Origin: Akkermansia muciniphila | Lineage (GTDB): Bacteria; Verrucomicrobiota; Verrucomicrobiia; Limisphaerales; SIBE01 | Direction: 5' to 3' | Length of the DNA: 58,282 bases | NCBI GenBank assembly: GCA_945861765.1 | Contig: CAMAWP010000007.1 | Location: 1 to 58,282 of the forward strand | Part shown: positions 8,701 to 17,522 of the stretch, one piece after another | Layout of the letters: each line of letters starts with the position of its first letter | Position numbering within the stretch: the stretch's first letter is position 1 | Position numbers and translations under genes: made by a program | The notes under the pieces: generated by a model | Told to the model about the DNA's origin: nothing | Seen by the model: only the letters and a program-made list of their open reading frames with translations | Databases searched by the model: none

Positions 8701-10098
8701 TCAGGGGTTGGGACGAGTCTTTGCGATCGATGACTGACTGCGACGGAGCGCCTCGCGTTGTCGATACAATTGGTCCAACGCTTTGATGGCGTCCTGAATC
8801 ACATAATTAGTAGGCAGAACAACCTGTCTTTTGTCGCCTTGAGTAGAACCCACTTGGGCTCGTCTTTGCAAGTAGTTATGCAAACTTAGCCGGTAGCCAT
8901 CGATCAATGGAATAACTTCCGGAGGAACATTATACCGAAGGCTGACGAGCTGATTCAACGCCTGCTCCAACACTCGCCGTTGGAACGGAAAGTCCCATTC
9001 CGAGATGAATTGCTGCAACGTCACCTGGACTAGCGCGGGCAAAGCATTGGACGCTGACCTGACCTCGACCTGAGCCAGTAAGATGTCATCGAGCTTTTGG
9101 AGACACGACTCAACGGTCCAAGGTTGCATCGCATCGCGCCCGGCGAAAGTCGCCGGGTTCACAGACCACCACTTTTCGACATCTGAGAGCCGGTCTGAAC
9201 GTGGAATCGAGTCGCGCCCCGTAAACGCCATTAAATTGACCGACCACCACTTTTCGACATCCAAAAGCCCTTGAAAATGTGAACGAAAGGCATTCAAGAA
9301 CGCAGTTTCCCAATTCCAACAATAGGGCAAGCCACGGAGCATTTGGAACAGATTGGCCAGGCCGTTTGGCAGGCGACAAAGGTCATGCAAAAAAACCTGC
9401 GCTGAATATTGGTAAAGCTTAAGGTTTGAACCTGAAAGCTGATCAAGGTTCGGATGACTCAGGTCGGCGAACGCCAACGCCGCGTTTGACCTTAGAAACT
9501 CCCGCGCCTCTCGAAGAACATCGGCGTTCCCCTCGATCCACCCCACCCGCGACATAAACCCCGTGGGGACCGATTGGAGGATCAAATTAGGCCCAGCGGA
9601 GGATAGAAGCTCAAGGGAAAGTGATTCGATCATCCAGAACGGAATCTCGGCCGACTTCGGCCCAACTCCTCGGTTGGCTATTTCCAAAAGCAAGACATGG
9701 ACTATCCCTCGAACGAGCTTTAATCTCTCGATCCGGTCGGGAATGTCCACCCGATATTGCCATCCAACTGGATTGAATCTCGGCCTGATCACGAACTCCC
9801 CGTCGCCGTCCGGACTACGACCTAAAAATAAATGAATTTTTCCGGCTCCCTCTGGCGAGATCTTCAGGTCGCGCAACAAGGCTCGTTTGATGCGCTCAGC
9901 GGAAACCAGCAGCACGTCTGAACCTAGCTCAATGACATCGGCCCCGCGTGCGCGAGAGCTCACCGCCGGGCTTGAACCAATCGACGCACGTTCATCATGA
10001 ACGATGAATTGCTCCGACCGACGAGTTGGCGGGAAGGTGATAGCTGCAAAACCCGTCCAGCAAAAGGAAAGCAACAACAATGTAACGACCGTTTTCAT
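8701..10098 (-). CDS. Secreted protein of unknown function with an internal tandem duplication
   Basis: I do not recognise a family. The 465-residue product from the ATG at 10096-10098 begins with a signal peptide (MKTVVTLLLLSFCWTGFAA) and is probably exported. A longer start five codons upstream is possible. The body is mostly alpha-helical with Arg/Gln-rich helices at the C terminus. A peculiar feature is a tandem duplication: DVEKWWSVN followed by AFTGRD, and about 27 residues later DVEKWWSVN followed by TFAGRD. Both copies are also similar at DNA level (around 9130-9260), showing a recent duplication. It stands alone between kamA and the FmdB-type gene. Confidence 0.7.
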   Translation of the reverse strand: MKTVVTLLLLSFCWTGFAAITFPPTRRSEQFIVHDERASIGSSPAVSSRARGADVIELGSDVLLVSAERIKRALLRDLKISPEGAGKIHLFLGRSPDGDGEFVIRPRFNPVGWQYRVDIPDRIERLKLVRGIVHVLLLEIANRGVGPKSAEIPFWMIESLSLELLSSAGPNLILQSVPTGFMSRVGWIEGNADVLREAREFLRSNAALAFADLSHPNLDQLSGSNLKLYQYSAQVFLHDLCRLPNGLANLFQMLRGLPYCWNWETAFLNAFRSHFQGLLDVEKWWSVNLMAFTGRDSIPRSDRLSDVEKWWSVNPATFAGRDAMQPWTVESCLQKLDDILLAQVEVRSASNALPALVQVTLQQFISEWDFPFQRRVLEQALNQLVSLRYNVPPEVIPLIDGYRLSLHNYLQRRAQVGSTQGDKRQVVLPTNYVIQDAIKALDQLYRQREALRRSQSSIAKTRPNP

Positions 10099-10303
10099 CG
10101 ATTGGCCAGGCACAAGATTCCAGTCATAGAGTAAGCGTAAACCCTCAACTCATGCCGTGAGATCAATGCGAAGGCCATGATTTCTGAAGTCGAGATTCGA
10201 ATCACCCATCAACCCGGTCGAGGATGCCAAGAACCCCGACCAAGACGCGCGTCAGAAAATCTTTCCGCACCCAAATGGGGCTGACCGCCGTCATGGACAC
10301 GAC

Positions 10304-10627
10304 TCAACTCGCCGACGAATCCGGCTTAGCAGTCTTGGTCTCGGCTTTCGCCGGGGTGGACTTGCTCTCCGCAACGGGTGCAGGCGTCGGCGTATCTTTC
10401 TTTGCAGCCTCTTTGTATTTTTCGCTCCGGTAATCGGTGATATAGAAACCGCTTCCCTTGAAAATGAGGCCAGCCCCGCCACCGACGCCCCTTTTTACCT
10501 TCCCTTTACCCCATCTCTTTTGTCCACAGAGGTCCCGCGGACAGGTCGCAACTGGATTTTCGGTGATAGATTGCAACAGTTCAAATCTATGATCGCACTT
10601 AGAACAAATGTACTCGTATGTCGGCAT
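10304..10627 (-). CDS. FmdB-family zinc-ribbon protein
   Basis: The 107-residue protein starts with [16 protein letters not shown], the hallmark of FmdB-type small zinc ribbons, and contains the conserved [19 protein letters not shown] region (with short gaps) seen in this family. The first metal pair is Cys8-X2-Cys11; the second pair is spaced CPRDLC instead of the usual CPxC. The C-terminal third is low-complexity Lys/Ala/Pro/Thr/Ser and probably disordered. FmdB was named as a regulator in methylotrophs, but the molecular role of the family is not established. It lies 107 bases downstream of moaA on the same strand. Confidence 0.88.
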   Translation of the reverse strand: MPTYEYICSKCDHRFELLQSITENPVATCPRDLCGQKRWGKGKVKRGVGGGAGLIFKGSGFYITDYRSEKYKEAAKKDTPTPAPVAESKSTPAKAETKTAKPDSSAS

Positions 10628-10734
10628 AACGGACTTGAATCAAACAGATTGCGCGTCGGTAAGCAATCCAACAGAATCGGACGCACGCGAATATTCGGTT
10701 TCGGACCCTTTTTCCAGAGCCCAGAAAGGGACAT

Positions 10735-11802
10735 TTAACCTCCAATACAACTCATCGTTCGAGTCGGCTGAACAAAATCCGGTTTTCCGATGCGATGCCC
10801 AGCTTCCTTCTGCCAGACTATAGATCGAAGCAGTTCAGCAATTTCGGGATCGGAAGCGCCACCGCGAAGCAAAGACTTCAAATCATGCTCCTGAATGCTA
10901 AACAAGCAGGTCCTGATTTTCCCATCAGCAGTTAAACGCAGCCGATTGCAGTGGCCACAAAACGGTTCGGTAACAGGCGCGATAATCCCGATTTCACCGC
11001 GGCCGTCTGGAAACGCCCAACGACGGGCTGTTTCCGCGGAGTTTGGAGATTGGATAGCTTTCAAGGAAAACCGCGTTTGCAAGCGTTCGAGAATTTCTTT
11101 CCCAGGCACCACCATATCCTTGAGCCAAGCACGGCTTGAGTCCAAAGGCATGAACTCGATAAACCGGAAACTCAAATTCTGGTTCTGAGCAAACTCAGCG
11201 AGGCTTTCGAGTTCGTGATCGTTGATACCTCTGATGACCACGGCATTCACCTTCACCGGATTCAAACCAAGCTCTTGAGCCAACGTAATGCTGGCCAGCA
11301 CCTCAACGAGGCCGTCACGGCCTGTCATCTTCTTGAAATTCTTGCGATCCAACGAATCCATACTGAAGCTGATTCGCTGAAGCCCAGCCGCTTTAAGGGC
11401 CGCCCCCTTCTTGCCAAAGAGAAACCCGTTGCTCGTCATGGCGAGATCCGAGATTCCTGGGATCTGAGCAATTTTCGCGACTAAAACTTCAGTGCCCTGG
11501 CGTAAGAGCGGTTCTCCTCCAGTAAGGCGAATCTTCTGAATACCAAGCGCTGCCGACAATCGCACGATACGTTCGATCTCTTCAAAACTCAGAATCTCAG
11601 AACGCGGTTTCCAATCGGGCAACCGCAGTTTCTGAGGGTTTGGATTTCGGATGGAATCGAATTTGGTACGGTAAAAACCGGCCGCTTCCTCAGTTTCCGG
11701 CAGGCAGTAAAGACAACGAAAATTGCATCGGTCCGTTAAGCTGACCCGCAAATCCCTCATGATCCGCCCATGAGCGTCCGAAAGCAGGCTTGGAAGGATC
11801 AT
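10735..11802 (-). CDS. moaA: GTP 3',8-cyclase (molybdenum cofactor biosynthesis)
   Basis: MoaA converts GTP to 3',8-cyclo-GTP, the first step of molybdopterin synthesis. The 355-residue product has the N-terminal radical SAM motif CNFRCLYC (residues 27-34), the GGEPLLR substrate/SAM loop, and the C-terminal second cluster pattern CGHCNRLRLTADGKIRTC. It ends in Gly-Gly, which is required for catalysis in characterised MoaA. There is an insertion of about 25 residues after the first cluster (near EEAAGFYRTKFDSIRNPNPQ). It overlaps the upstream coiled-coil gene by 4 bases (ATGA). No other moa or moe genes lie in the window. Confidence 0.95.
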   Translation of the reverse strand: MILPSLLSDAHGRIMRDLRVSLTDRCNFRCLYCLPETEEAAGFYRTKFDSIRNPNPQKLRLPDWKPRSEILSFEEIERIVRLSAALGIQKIRLTGGEPLLRQGTEVLVAKIAQIPGISDLAMTSNGFLFGKKGAALKAAGLQRISFSMDSLDRKNFKKMTGRDGLVEVLASITLAQELGLNPVKVNAVVIRGINDHELESLAEFAQNQNLSFRFIEFMPLDSSRAWLKDMVVPGKEILERLQTRFSLKAIQSPNSAETARRWAFPDGRGEIGIIAPVTEPFCGHCNRLRLTADGKIRTCLFSIQEHDLKSLLRGGASDPEIAELLRSIVWQKEAGHRIGKPDFVQPTRTMSCIGG

Positions 11803-12590
11803 TTCCCCGAAGGCGCATTGGTGGTTCCGACAGCAGCCTGCGGAGGGGTGATCTTAACCGAACCATCCCGGTTAATATCGACCTGAAGATTGTAATTCGT
11901 TTTCGGAAGTGTGGTCCGGTTGGCAATGCCCTTGTTGAGAAGCTCTGCGCCTTTCTGCTGATTCCAGCCAAAGAGCCCGCGCCGGATCAAATCAAGTCGG
12001 CGAGACAGAGACAATTCATCTCGCAGCCTGCGCACCTGCTCACGGACCAAGGCTAGGTCGTTGAATTGACGTTCCAATTCCGCCTTTTCCGTTTGCATGC
12101 GCTTCAATTCTTTCAAGAGAAAATCACGATCACCCTCAGATGCATCGAGCCGTCGTTGAGTGTCCGAAATCTTCGTTTGGAGATTCGAAATATTGCTGTC
12201 CAGATCTGTCATTTTCTTGCTCAAGCTATCGCGCTCAGACTCGAGCTCCGCGATTCTCGCGTCGCGTTTGAGAACTTCAGCTTTTGAGGCTTCAGCGGCG
12301 GCTTTGGCTTCAGCCTGAACTTTATCCAAATTCGCGCTCACGCCGGCCAGATTGTTCGAATAGACCTTTAATTCTTGTGTTCTCGTATCGAGATCTCTCT
12401 CCAAACTCTGGTTGACGAGCTTCTGCTCGTCCCATTTCATGGTCGTCTCAGTGACTGTATTCGAGAGTTGGAGGATGGTGGCAGTGTCTGCATGTTTCTC
12501 CTTCTCGGCATTGGTATGACTCATAAAGAGCATGCCACCCAATCCTAGACAAATTACCACAAGAAAGATGGCGACGATTTTAGAATTCAT
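11799..12590 (-). CDS. Membrane-anchored coiled-coil protein of unknown function
   Basis: The 263-residue product from the ATG at 12588-12590 has one N-terminal transmembrane helix (KIVAIFLVVICLGLGGMLFM), then an unbroken heptad-rich region at about residues 40-200 predicted to form a long coiled coil. A globular C-terminal part (DINRDGSVKITPP) may be a short beta structure. A longer in-frame reading upstream would run into the divergent LON-domain gene and is rejected. The stop overlaps the moaA start, so the two are read together, although no functional link is known. It could be a cell-envelope spacer or scaffold; the family is not recognised. Confidence 0.8.
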   Translation of the reverse strand: MNSKIVAIFLVVICLGLGGMLFMSHTNAEKEKHADTATILQLSNTVTETTMKWDEQKLVNQSLERDLDTRTQELKVYSNNLAGVSANLDKVQAEAKAAAEASKAEVLKRDARIAELESERDSLSKKMTDLDSNISNLQTKISDTQRRLDASEGDRDFLLKELKRMQTEKAELERQFNDLALVREQVRRLRDELSLSRRLDLIRRGLFGWNQQKGAELLNKGIANRTTLPKTNYNLQVDINRDGSVKITPPQAAVGTTNAPSGK

Positions 12591-12695
12591 AAGGCTAAAC
12601 ACGATGCGCAGACAAAACTCTTTTGGCAAGCCCTCATCTTGCCTGAAAGGCGCATCTTCGCTTGAATTAAAGACGATTCTCCCTAGATTGTATTC

Positions 12696-13385
12696 ATGGA
12701 ACTGCCAAGCGAGATCGCGGTCATGACGCTGCCGAAAGCGATTCTCTTTCCTCAGGCAATGCTCCCGCTCTACATTTTTGAGCCCCGTTACCGGCAAATG
12801 CTAACCGATTCCCTCAATTCCCATCGTATGTTTTCCGTGGCGATGCAAAAACCGGGCCGCACGCGTGAAATCCCTTCTAGCGTGGCTGGGCTTGGCTTGA
12901 TCCGTGCATCGGTCGGCAACCGCGACGGCAGCTCGCTCTTGATCTTGCAAGGGATTGCACGTATCCAGTTGGCGGAGATTGTCAGGTACAGACCCTACCG
13001 CGTGCAGCGGATCCGCCCATTGGAGACCACGTCGAGTGATAGTATCGCCGTGGACGCTTTGACCGCCAAGGTTCTCGATCTTGTCGCTGAACGCCTCGAA
13101 CAAGGATTAGAACTTCCCGTCCAGGTTCTCAAGCAATTGCGCCAAGAAAGCTCTCCCGACGAAGGAGAGCTCTCATCCGTTCTGTCGCTCAAGCAAGTCA
13201 TCAAATACTTGGCCAAACTGGAAAACGCAGATCACCTAGCCGATCTCGTGTCTTGCACCCTGTTGCGCGAAGCAACCGAGCGTCAAACCATCCTGGAAAC
13301 CTCAAACCTGGAAGACCGATTAAAACAACTCATCCATTTCTTGATGGCAGAGATTCGTCGCCACAGCAACCGTAAGAAATCATGA
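12696..13385 (+). CDS. LON substrate-binding domain protein (stand-alone)
   Basis: The 229-residue protein is the N-terminal LON (PUA-like) domain without ATPase or protease domains. It shows the hallmark LFPQAMLPLYIFEPRYRQM near residues 17-35, ALVGLG-like VAGLGLIRASVG and a C-terminal helical bundle. Stand-alone LON-domain proteins are common in bacteria; substrate binding or adaptor roles are suggested but not proven. The ATG at 12696 is chosen; an ATG at 12723 is also possible. It is divergent from the coiled-coil gene, with a 105-base shared upstream region, and convergent with the M48 gene. Confidence 0.88.
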   Translation: MELPSEIAVMTLPKAILFPQAMLPLYIFEPRYRQMLTDSLNSHRMFSVAMQKPGRTREIPSSVAGLGLIRASVGNRDGSSLLILQGIARIQLAEIVRYRPYRVQRIRPLETTSSDSIAVDALTAKVLDLVAERLEQGLELPVQVLKQLRQESSPDEGELSSVLSLKQVIKYLAKLENADHLADLVSCTLLREATERQTILETSNLEDRLKQLIHFLMAEIRRHSNRKKS

Positions 13386-13478
13386 TCGGCAAGTAAGAGT
13401 CTGAAGATTGGTGTGCTAACGCCAATCCGGAAAGCGAAGCGGAATACCGCAAAAACCCAGGGAAAATACTGAGACAGA

Positions 13479-13500
13479 GCGAATTAGTCTCAACTTGAAA
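13479..13500 (+). repeat. Solitary copy of a 22-base interspersed repeat segment
   Basis: The 22 bases here differ at one position from 14613-14634, where the same stretch forms part of an inverted-repeat element. It lies in the gap between two convergent genes. It could be a decayed fragment of that element. Confidence 0.5.
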
Positions 13501-13610
13501 CTACCCACGTCCGCTTTACTTCCACCCGCGCGCTCCTCTCCGCGAGCACTTGGATCACCGTGCGATCTGAGAAGCCATTCATCCAGCCCAGAGCCACTAA
13601 AGACGATTCT

Positions 13611-14414
13611 TTACCGGCTGATCTTTTGGTACTCGGCCATTGCCTTCGGCAACAGATCCTGGAGGTCCCGAATCCTTGTTTCAGTGATCGGGTGGGTCCT
13701 CAAAAACCAAGGGCCTCCAGCAGAAGACCGGGTTGCTTCAGCGAATCGACCCCAGAAATCAATAGCGGCTTGGGGGTTATATCCGACTCGAGCCATGTAG
13801 ATAAGACCCATTTCATCGGCTTCAGACTCCTGCCTCCGGCTATGCGGCAAAGCCCTTCCCAACTGTGTGCCAAGTCCATAGGCCGTTGAAGCAGCGGCCT
13901 GCGCCCGCGAGTCTGCTCCAGACAAAGTAGCGCCCAAGACCTGGCCACCTGCTTGCATCACCAGTTGTTCACTCATCCGCTCGGCGCCGTGGTGTGCCGA
14001 TGCATGACCGACCTCGTGGCCGATCACAGCGGCTAATCCAGCCTCATCCTTCGTGATCGGAAGGATGCCGGTGTAAACGCCAATCTTTCCTCCAGGCAAA
14101 CAGAAGGCATTGGCCTCTTGGCTCTCAAACACGACAAACTCCCAGTTGGCGACCGGAAGGTCCTTCGCGGCAGCGGCAGCAATCCTTTTCCCAACTTTTT
14201 GCACCAGGGCGTTAGCCGTCAGGTCTCGGCTGATCGGCACATCTTTCTTCATCTGTTCAAAGCTGGTCAACCCGAGCTGCATCTCTTGGCCGGGCGAAAT
14301 CATGTTCAGTTGCGTCCGGCCCGTAATCGGAACCGTCGAGCAACCGGCGAGCTTCATCAAGATGGCGCAGGATGTGATCAGAAGCGCCGCAAGCCTAAAA
14401 AACGGATGTTTCAT
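13611..14414 (-). CDS. M48-family metalloprotease, lipoprotein (BepA/YcaL/LoiP-like)
   Basis: The 267-residue protein has a lipoprotein signal (lipobox LAGC, Cys25), so it is probably anchored in a membrane facing the periplasm. The zinc protease motif HEVGHASAHH (HExxH) lies near residues 141-150, with the third ligand in the SEADEMGLIYMARVGY block about 60 residues later, as in M48 peptidases. The C-terminal THPITETRI motif also matches the LoiP/BepA group. Such proteases work in outer-membrane protein quality control; which substrates apply here is unknown. It is monocistronic and convergent with the LON-domain gene. Confidence 0.93.
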   Translation of the reverse strand: MKHPFFRLAALLITSCAILMKLAGCSTVPITGRTQLNMISPGQEMQLGLTSFEQMKKDVPISRDLTANALVQKVGKRIAAAAAKDLPVANWEFVVFESQEANAFCLPGGKIGVYTGILPITKDEAGLAAVIGHEVGHASAHHGAERMSEQLVMQAGGQVLGATLSGADSRAQAAASTAYGLGTQLGRALPHSRRQESEADEMGLIYMARVGYNPQAAIDFWGRFAEATRSSAGGPWFLRTHPITETRIRDLQDLLPKAMAEYQKISR

Positions 14415-14487
14415 AACCCAACTAGATCATAGTCCCAAAGAAAGAACAACCCCGACCAAACCGCACTTCTCACGATAGAACGTTCGT

Positions 14488-14643
14488 CCAAGTTGCTTTC
14501 AATTTGAGATTAAGGCACGCCGGATGTCGGGCGGCTGACGAGGCACGATGGAGGAGCAAATCCACAGCGCTCTGTGACTGACGAGCAACGAAGCCAGACG
14601 CCCAGCAGACCAGCGAATTAGCCTCAACTTGAAAGCAACTTGG
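14488..14643. repeat. Interspersed inverted-repeat element (about 156 bp)
   Basis: Two 26-base arms, 14488-14513 and 14618-14643, are inverted copies with three mismatches; they enclose about 104 bases. A shorter piece of the same sequence recurs at 13479-13500, 1.1 kb away. A 77-codon open frame (14470-14703, minus strand) runs through the element but has a composition typical of frames opened by repeats, so I treat it as non-coding. The element sits in the 423-base gap upstream of larA, in which I see no other gene. It resembles a non-autonomous palindromic element; whether it mobilises is not known. Confidence 0.6.
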
Positions 14644-14837
14644 AATTAGGCATCTAGGCTTTAAGCGAGACTCCAAGCGGGTCACGAACAGAGCGAAGTC
14701 CAAAACGAGAATTTCTGGAACTCAAGACAACGTTCTCCCTTGCGGCCTGCCTCCTAGGAATTGCCACCCTTCCTGCTTTCCTAATCCACCTCGTTGCAGT
14801 ACACCTCAGCTAATTGAACTGAGTTTATGGGTGCATT

Positions 14838-16100
14838 ATGAAAGTCAACCTTGCATACGGACAGGGCTATTTGTCCGTGGAGTTGCCCGATAAAAATACG
14901 ACGATCATCGAGCCGTCCCACACGCCAGGTTTGACGGATGAACGCGCCGCTGTGATCCAGGCTCTCGATCACCCGATTGGCGCGCGCTCATTGCGGGAAT
15001 GGATTAAACCGAGCGACCGCCTTTGCATCGGCTTCACGGACATTACCCGCGCTACGCCAAACGATCGAATTATTCCATGGCTTCTGCAACACCTCTCGCA
15101 CATCCCTCGGGAGCAGATCACTTTGCTCAATTCGCTCGGCACTCATCGGCCCAATACTAAAGCGGAGCTTGAGAAACTGCTCACTGCTGAAGTGGTCAGA
15201 GATTATCGAGTGATCAATCACGAACCAGAAAATCCGTCGGCACTCGTCAACTTTGGCGTCACTCGCGACGGAACAACGGCCTTGATCAACCGGCATCTCG
15301 TCGAAGCCGATGTTCGCATTATTACGGGCTTTATCGAACCTCACTTCTTTGCAGGCTTTAGCGGCGGTCCCAAAGGTATTATGCCCGGCCTCGCCGGCCT
15401 CGAAACGGTGATGAGCAATCACGGAGCAAAGAACATTTCAGATCCGAAGTCAGCCTTCGGGATCACCGTGGGAAATCCCATTTGGGAAGAAATGCGCGAT
15501 ATCGCCTTGCGTATCGGGCCAAGCTTTCTTCTCAACGTCACATTGAATGAACGACGCGAAATCACCGGAGTCTTTGCCGGCGACCTCCTACAAGCCCATA
15601 AAGTCGGCTTCGAGTTCGTCCGCCGCTCAGCGATGCAACGCGTTAAGTCACCTTTTGAAATTGTGGTGACGACGAACAGCGGTTACCCTCTCGATATGAA
15701 CCTTTACCAGGGTGTCAAGGGCTTGAGCGCAGGGGCCCGGATACTTCACGAGGGCGGCACTCTGATACTCGCTTGCGAATGCCGCGAAGGTGTTCCCGCA
15801 AACAGCCCACTCGATCAATTACTGCGGAGCGCATCAAGCTCCGAAGAGATTCTAACCATGCTGTCCACTCCCGGCTTCGTTCGGCCGGAGCAATGGCAAG
15901 CGCAAATCCAGGCGCTCATCCAACGTCGAGCCAACGTGCTGGTGTACAGCTCGCTCACCGATGACACTGTCCGCTCGGCCCACTTTGCTCCTTGTCATGA
16001 TATAGGCGCCGCAGTCCGCGACCGCCTCCAACAACTCGGCCCCGAGGCCCGCGTTGCCGTCCTGCCCCAAGGCCCGCTGACCATTCCTTACCTTTCATAG
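14838..16100 (+). CDS. larA: LarA-type nickel-pincer racemase (lactate racemase family)
   Basis: The 420-residue protein matches LarA, which uses the nickel-pincer nucleotide (NPN) cofactor to racemise lactate or other 2-hydroxy acids. The cofactor site is visible: SLGTHRP carries the equivalent of His108, EPHFFAGFSGGPKGIMPG the equivalents of His174 and Lys184 (the covalent NPN lysine), and SNHGAKN the equivalent of His200. Length fits the family (about 420-430). No larB, larC or larE genes for cofactor synthesis are in the window. LarA homologues act on many substrates, so lactate itself is not assured. The gene stands alone, convergent with the PPi-PFK gene. Confidence 0.88.
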   Translation: MKVNLAYGQGYLSVELPDKNTTIIEPSHTPGLTDERAAVIQALDHPIGARSLREWIKPSDRLCIGFTDITRATPNDRIIPWLLQHLSHIPREQITLLNSLGTHRPNTKAELEKLLTAEVVRDYRVINHEPENPSALVNFGVTRDGTTALINRHLVEADVRIITGFIEPHFFAGFSGGPKGIMPGLAGLETVMSNHGAKNISDPKSAFGITVGNPIWEEMRDIALRIGPSFLLNVTLNERREITGVFAGDLLQAHKVGFEFVRRSAMQRVKSPFEIVVTTNSGYPLDMNLYQGVKGLSAGARILHEGGTLILACECREGVPANSPLDQLLRSASSSEEILTMLSTPGFVRPEQWQAQIQALIQRRANVLVYSSLTDDTVRSAHFAPCHDIGAAVRDRLQQLGPEARVAVLPQGPLTIPYLS

Positions 16101-16106
16101 CACGAA

Positions 16107-16158
16107 GCTGCCGGACGGAGATAGCGGTCGATCTTTGTGACATCGCTCTCCGGCAGGC
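16107..16158. terminator. Possible bidirectional terminator between larA and the PFK gene
   Basis: An imperfect inverted repeat pairs CTGCCGGA...GATAGCG with CGCTCTCCGGCAG around a loop of about 18 bases, with a 3-4 base bulge. It lies 7 bases past the larA stop and 90 bases from the PFK stop, where a shared terminator is expected. There is no strong T-run on either side, so efficiency is uncertain. Confidence 0.4.
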
Positions 16159-16247
16159 ATCACCGCGCGTGATAGAAATTCTTGGAGACAGGCTGGTGCC
16201 TATCCCTCTAGCGCGATAGAAAACGGACCGAAGTGGAAGGCTCGATC

Positions 16248-17522
16248 TTAAGCGCGGGGAGGGAGTTTCTTTTCTACGGGAAATTTTTGGAGCACGACGA
16301 ACTTTGGCAAGCCGCCTTCCATTGGCAAATGGAGTTGGCCTTCGATCAGCGGGCGAGCGTAATCCACAAACTTCTCGTTCGGCACAAATCCGTCCTCGCT
16401 GATCCAATCGCGCGGGATCAAATGCTCCACGTTGGCGATATCCTGCAGCGGTTGGACATCGGTCGTCCACTGGTAAGGATTACTGTGAAGGCGGACGATT
16501 TTGACCATGAACCCACTTTTGCCCTGAACCGCAGCGCGAACTGCTGCTTCCCCGCAAGCCGTCGCTTCCTCAACGTCGGTTTCGCTGGCACAGTGCGCGG
16601 CGGACCGCTGTGCGTAGCCCAGTTTGACTGTCCGTGTCTTGGTTTTGAGTTTACCGGAAACGATCTCTGCCACGCGTTCAGCGGCACCCGACAACACCGG
16701 GTGACCAAAAGCGTCCAACCGGGACATGTCAGCCCCGATTTCTTCGCCGGACGGCCTTTTTAATCCTTCACCAACAACCACAATACAGTGATTGAGAGTG
16801 GTGACAAACTCCTTCACCTTTCTCAAGAAAGGTTCTTCCTGGAATGGAATCTCGGGCAAGAGAATGATGTGAGGCGCATCGTTCGGGGACCGTTTAGCCA
16901 GCACTGTGCCCGCAGCAATCCAACCCGCCCCTCGTCCCATCACTTCGATGACGCAACAGGAGCCGTCATCCGTAGCCATGCTCACGACATCCGCCGCAAT
17001 CTCCATGACAGTGGTCGCGTTGTACTTGATCACCGATCCATAGCCCGGGCAGTGGTCGGTATGCGGCAGGTCGTTATCGATGGTTTTAGGAACACCGATC
17101 ACGCGCATGTCATAGCCACGCTGAACCGCGTGCTCATGAATTTTGTGCGCCGTATCCTGTGAATCGTTGCCACCCACATAGAAAAAATACCGGATGTTGT
17201 GCGCTTGAAACACCTGAAACAACCGCTCCATCTCCTGCGCTGCACGCTCCGGCTTTTTCTTGAAGTCGATCTTGTAGCGGCAAGTGCCTAGCGCCGCAGC
17301 GGGTGTGTGCTTCAATCCCTCGATCACGGCCCTTTTCTCTTCCTGGATGTCGATGAACTCCTCGTTGAGAATTCCCAAAATGCCATTGAGTCCGCCGTAA
17401 ATCTCTTCGATCAATTCCGGGTGCCGACCAGCTTCTTGTATCACGCCCGCAACGCTGGCGTTGATCACCGCAGTAGGTCCACCAGACTGGGCGACCAACA
17501 TATTTCCCACTAAGTCTGACAT
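16248..17522 (-). CDS. pfp: Pyrophosphate-dependent 6-phosphofructokinase
   Basis: The 424-residue protein is a group II/PPi-type phosphofructokinase, phosphorylating fructose 6-phosphate reversibly with PPi in glycolysis. The N-terminal SGGPTAVINASVAG is the phosphate-donor loop, YVGGNDSQDT replaces the ATP-type GGDGS, and PKTIDND supplies the lysine typical of PPi users. MGRGAGWIAAG and GEGLKRPSGE match the substrate site. Length is normal for the short PFP type. It is monocistronic on the minus strand. Because donor specificity rests on two motifs, ATP use is unlikely but not excluded. Confidence 0.9.
   Translation of the reverse strand: MSDLVGNMLVAQSGGPTAVINASVAGVIQEAGRHPELIEEIYGGLNGILGILNEEFIDIQEEKRAVIEGLKHTPAAALGTCRYKIDFKKKPERAAQEMERLFQVFQAHNIRYFFYVGGNDSQDTAHKIHEHAVQRGYDMRVIGVPKTIDNDLPHTDHCPGYGSVIKYNATTVMEIAADVVSMATDDGSCCVIEVMGRGAGWIAAGTVLAKRSPNDAPHIILLPEIPFQEEPFLRKVKEFVTTLNHCIVVVGEGLKRPSGEEIGADMSRLDAFGHPVLSGAAERVAEIVSGKLKTKTRTVKLGYAQRSAAHCASETDVEEATACGEAAVRAAVQGKSGFMVKIVRLHSNPYQWTTDVQPLQDIANVEHLIPRDWISEDGFVPNEKFVDYARPLIEGQLHLPMEGGLPKFVVLQKFPVEKKLPPRA

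Noticed and set aside
12591-12797. 69-codon upstream extension of the coiled-coil membrane protein
   Set aside because: It would overlap the divergent LON-domain gene and place the membrane helix internally; the internal ATG gives a normal N-terminal anchor.
14470-14703. 77-codon minus-strand frame through the inverted-repeat element
   Set aside because: It spans both arms of the repeat, so the frame is a by-product of repeat sequence; no RBS or domain.
16248-17522. Possible unusual donor motif GGND in phosphofructokinase
   Set aside because: The GGNDS form with PKTIDND is, as far as I know, a regular variant of PPi-type enzymes, so not a separate finding.
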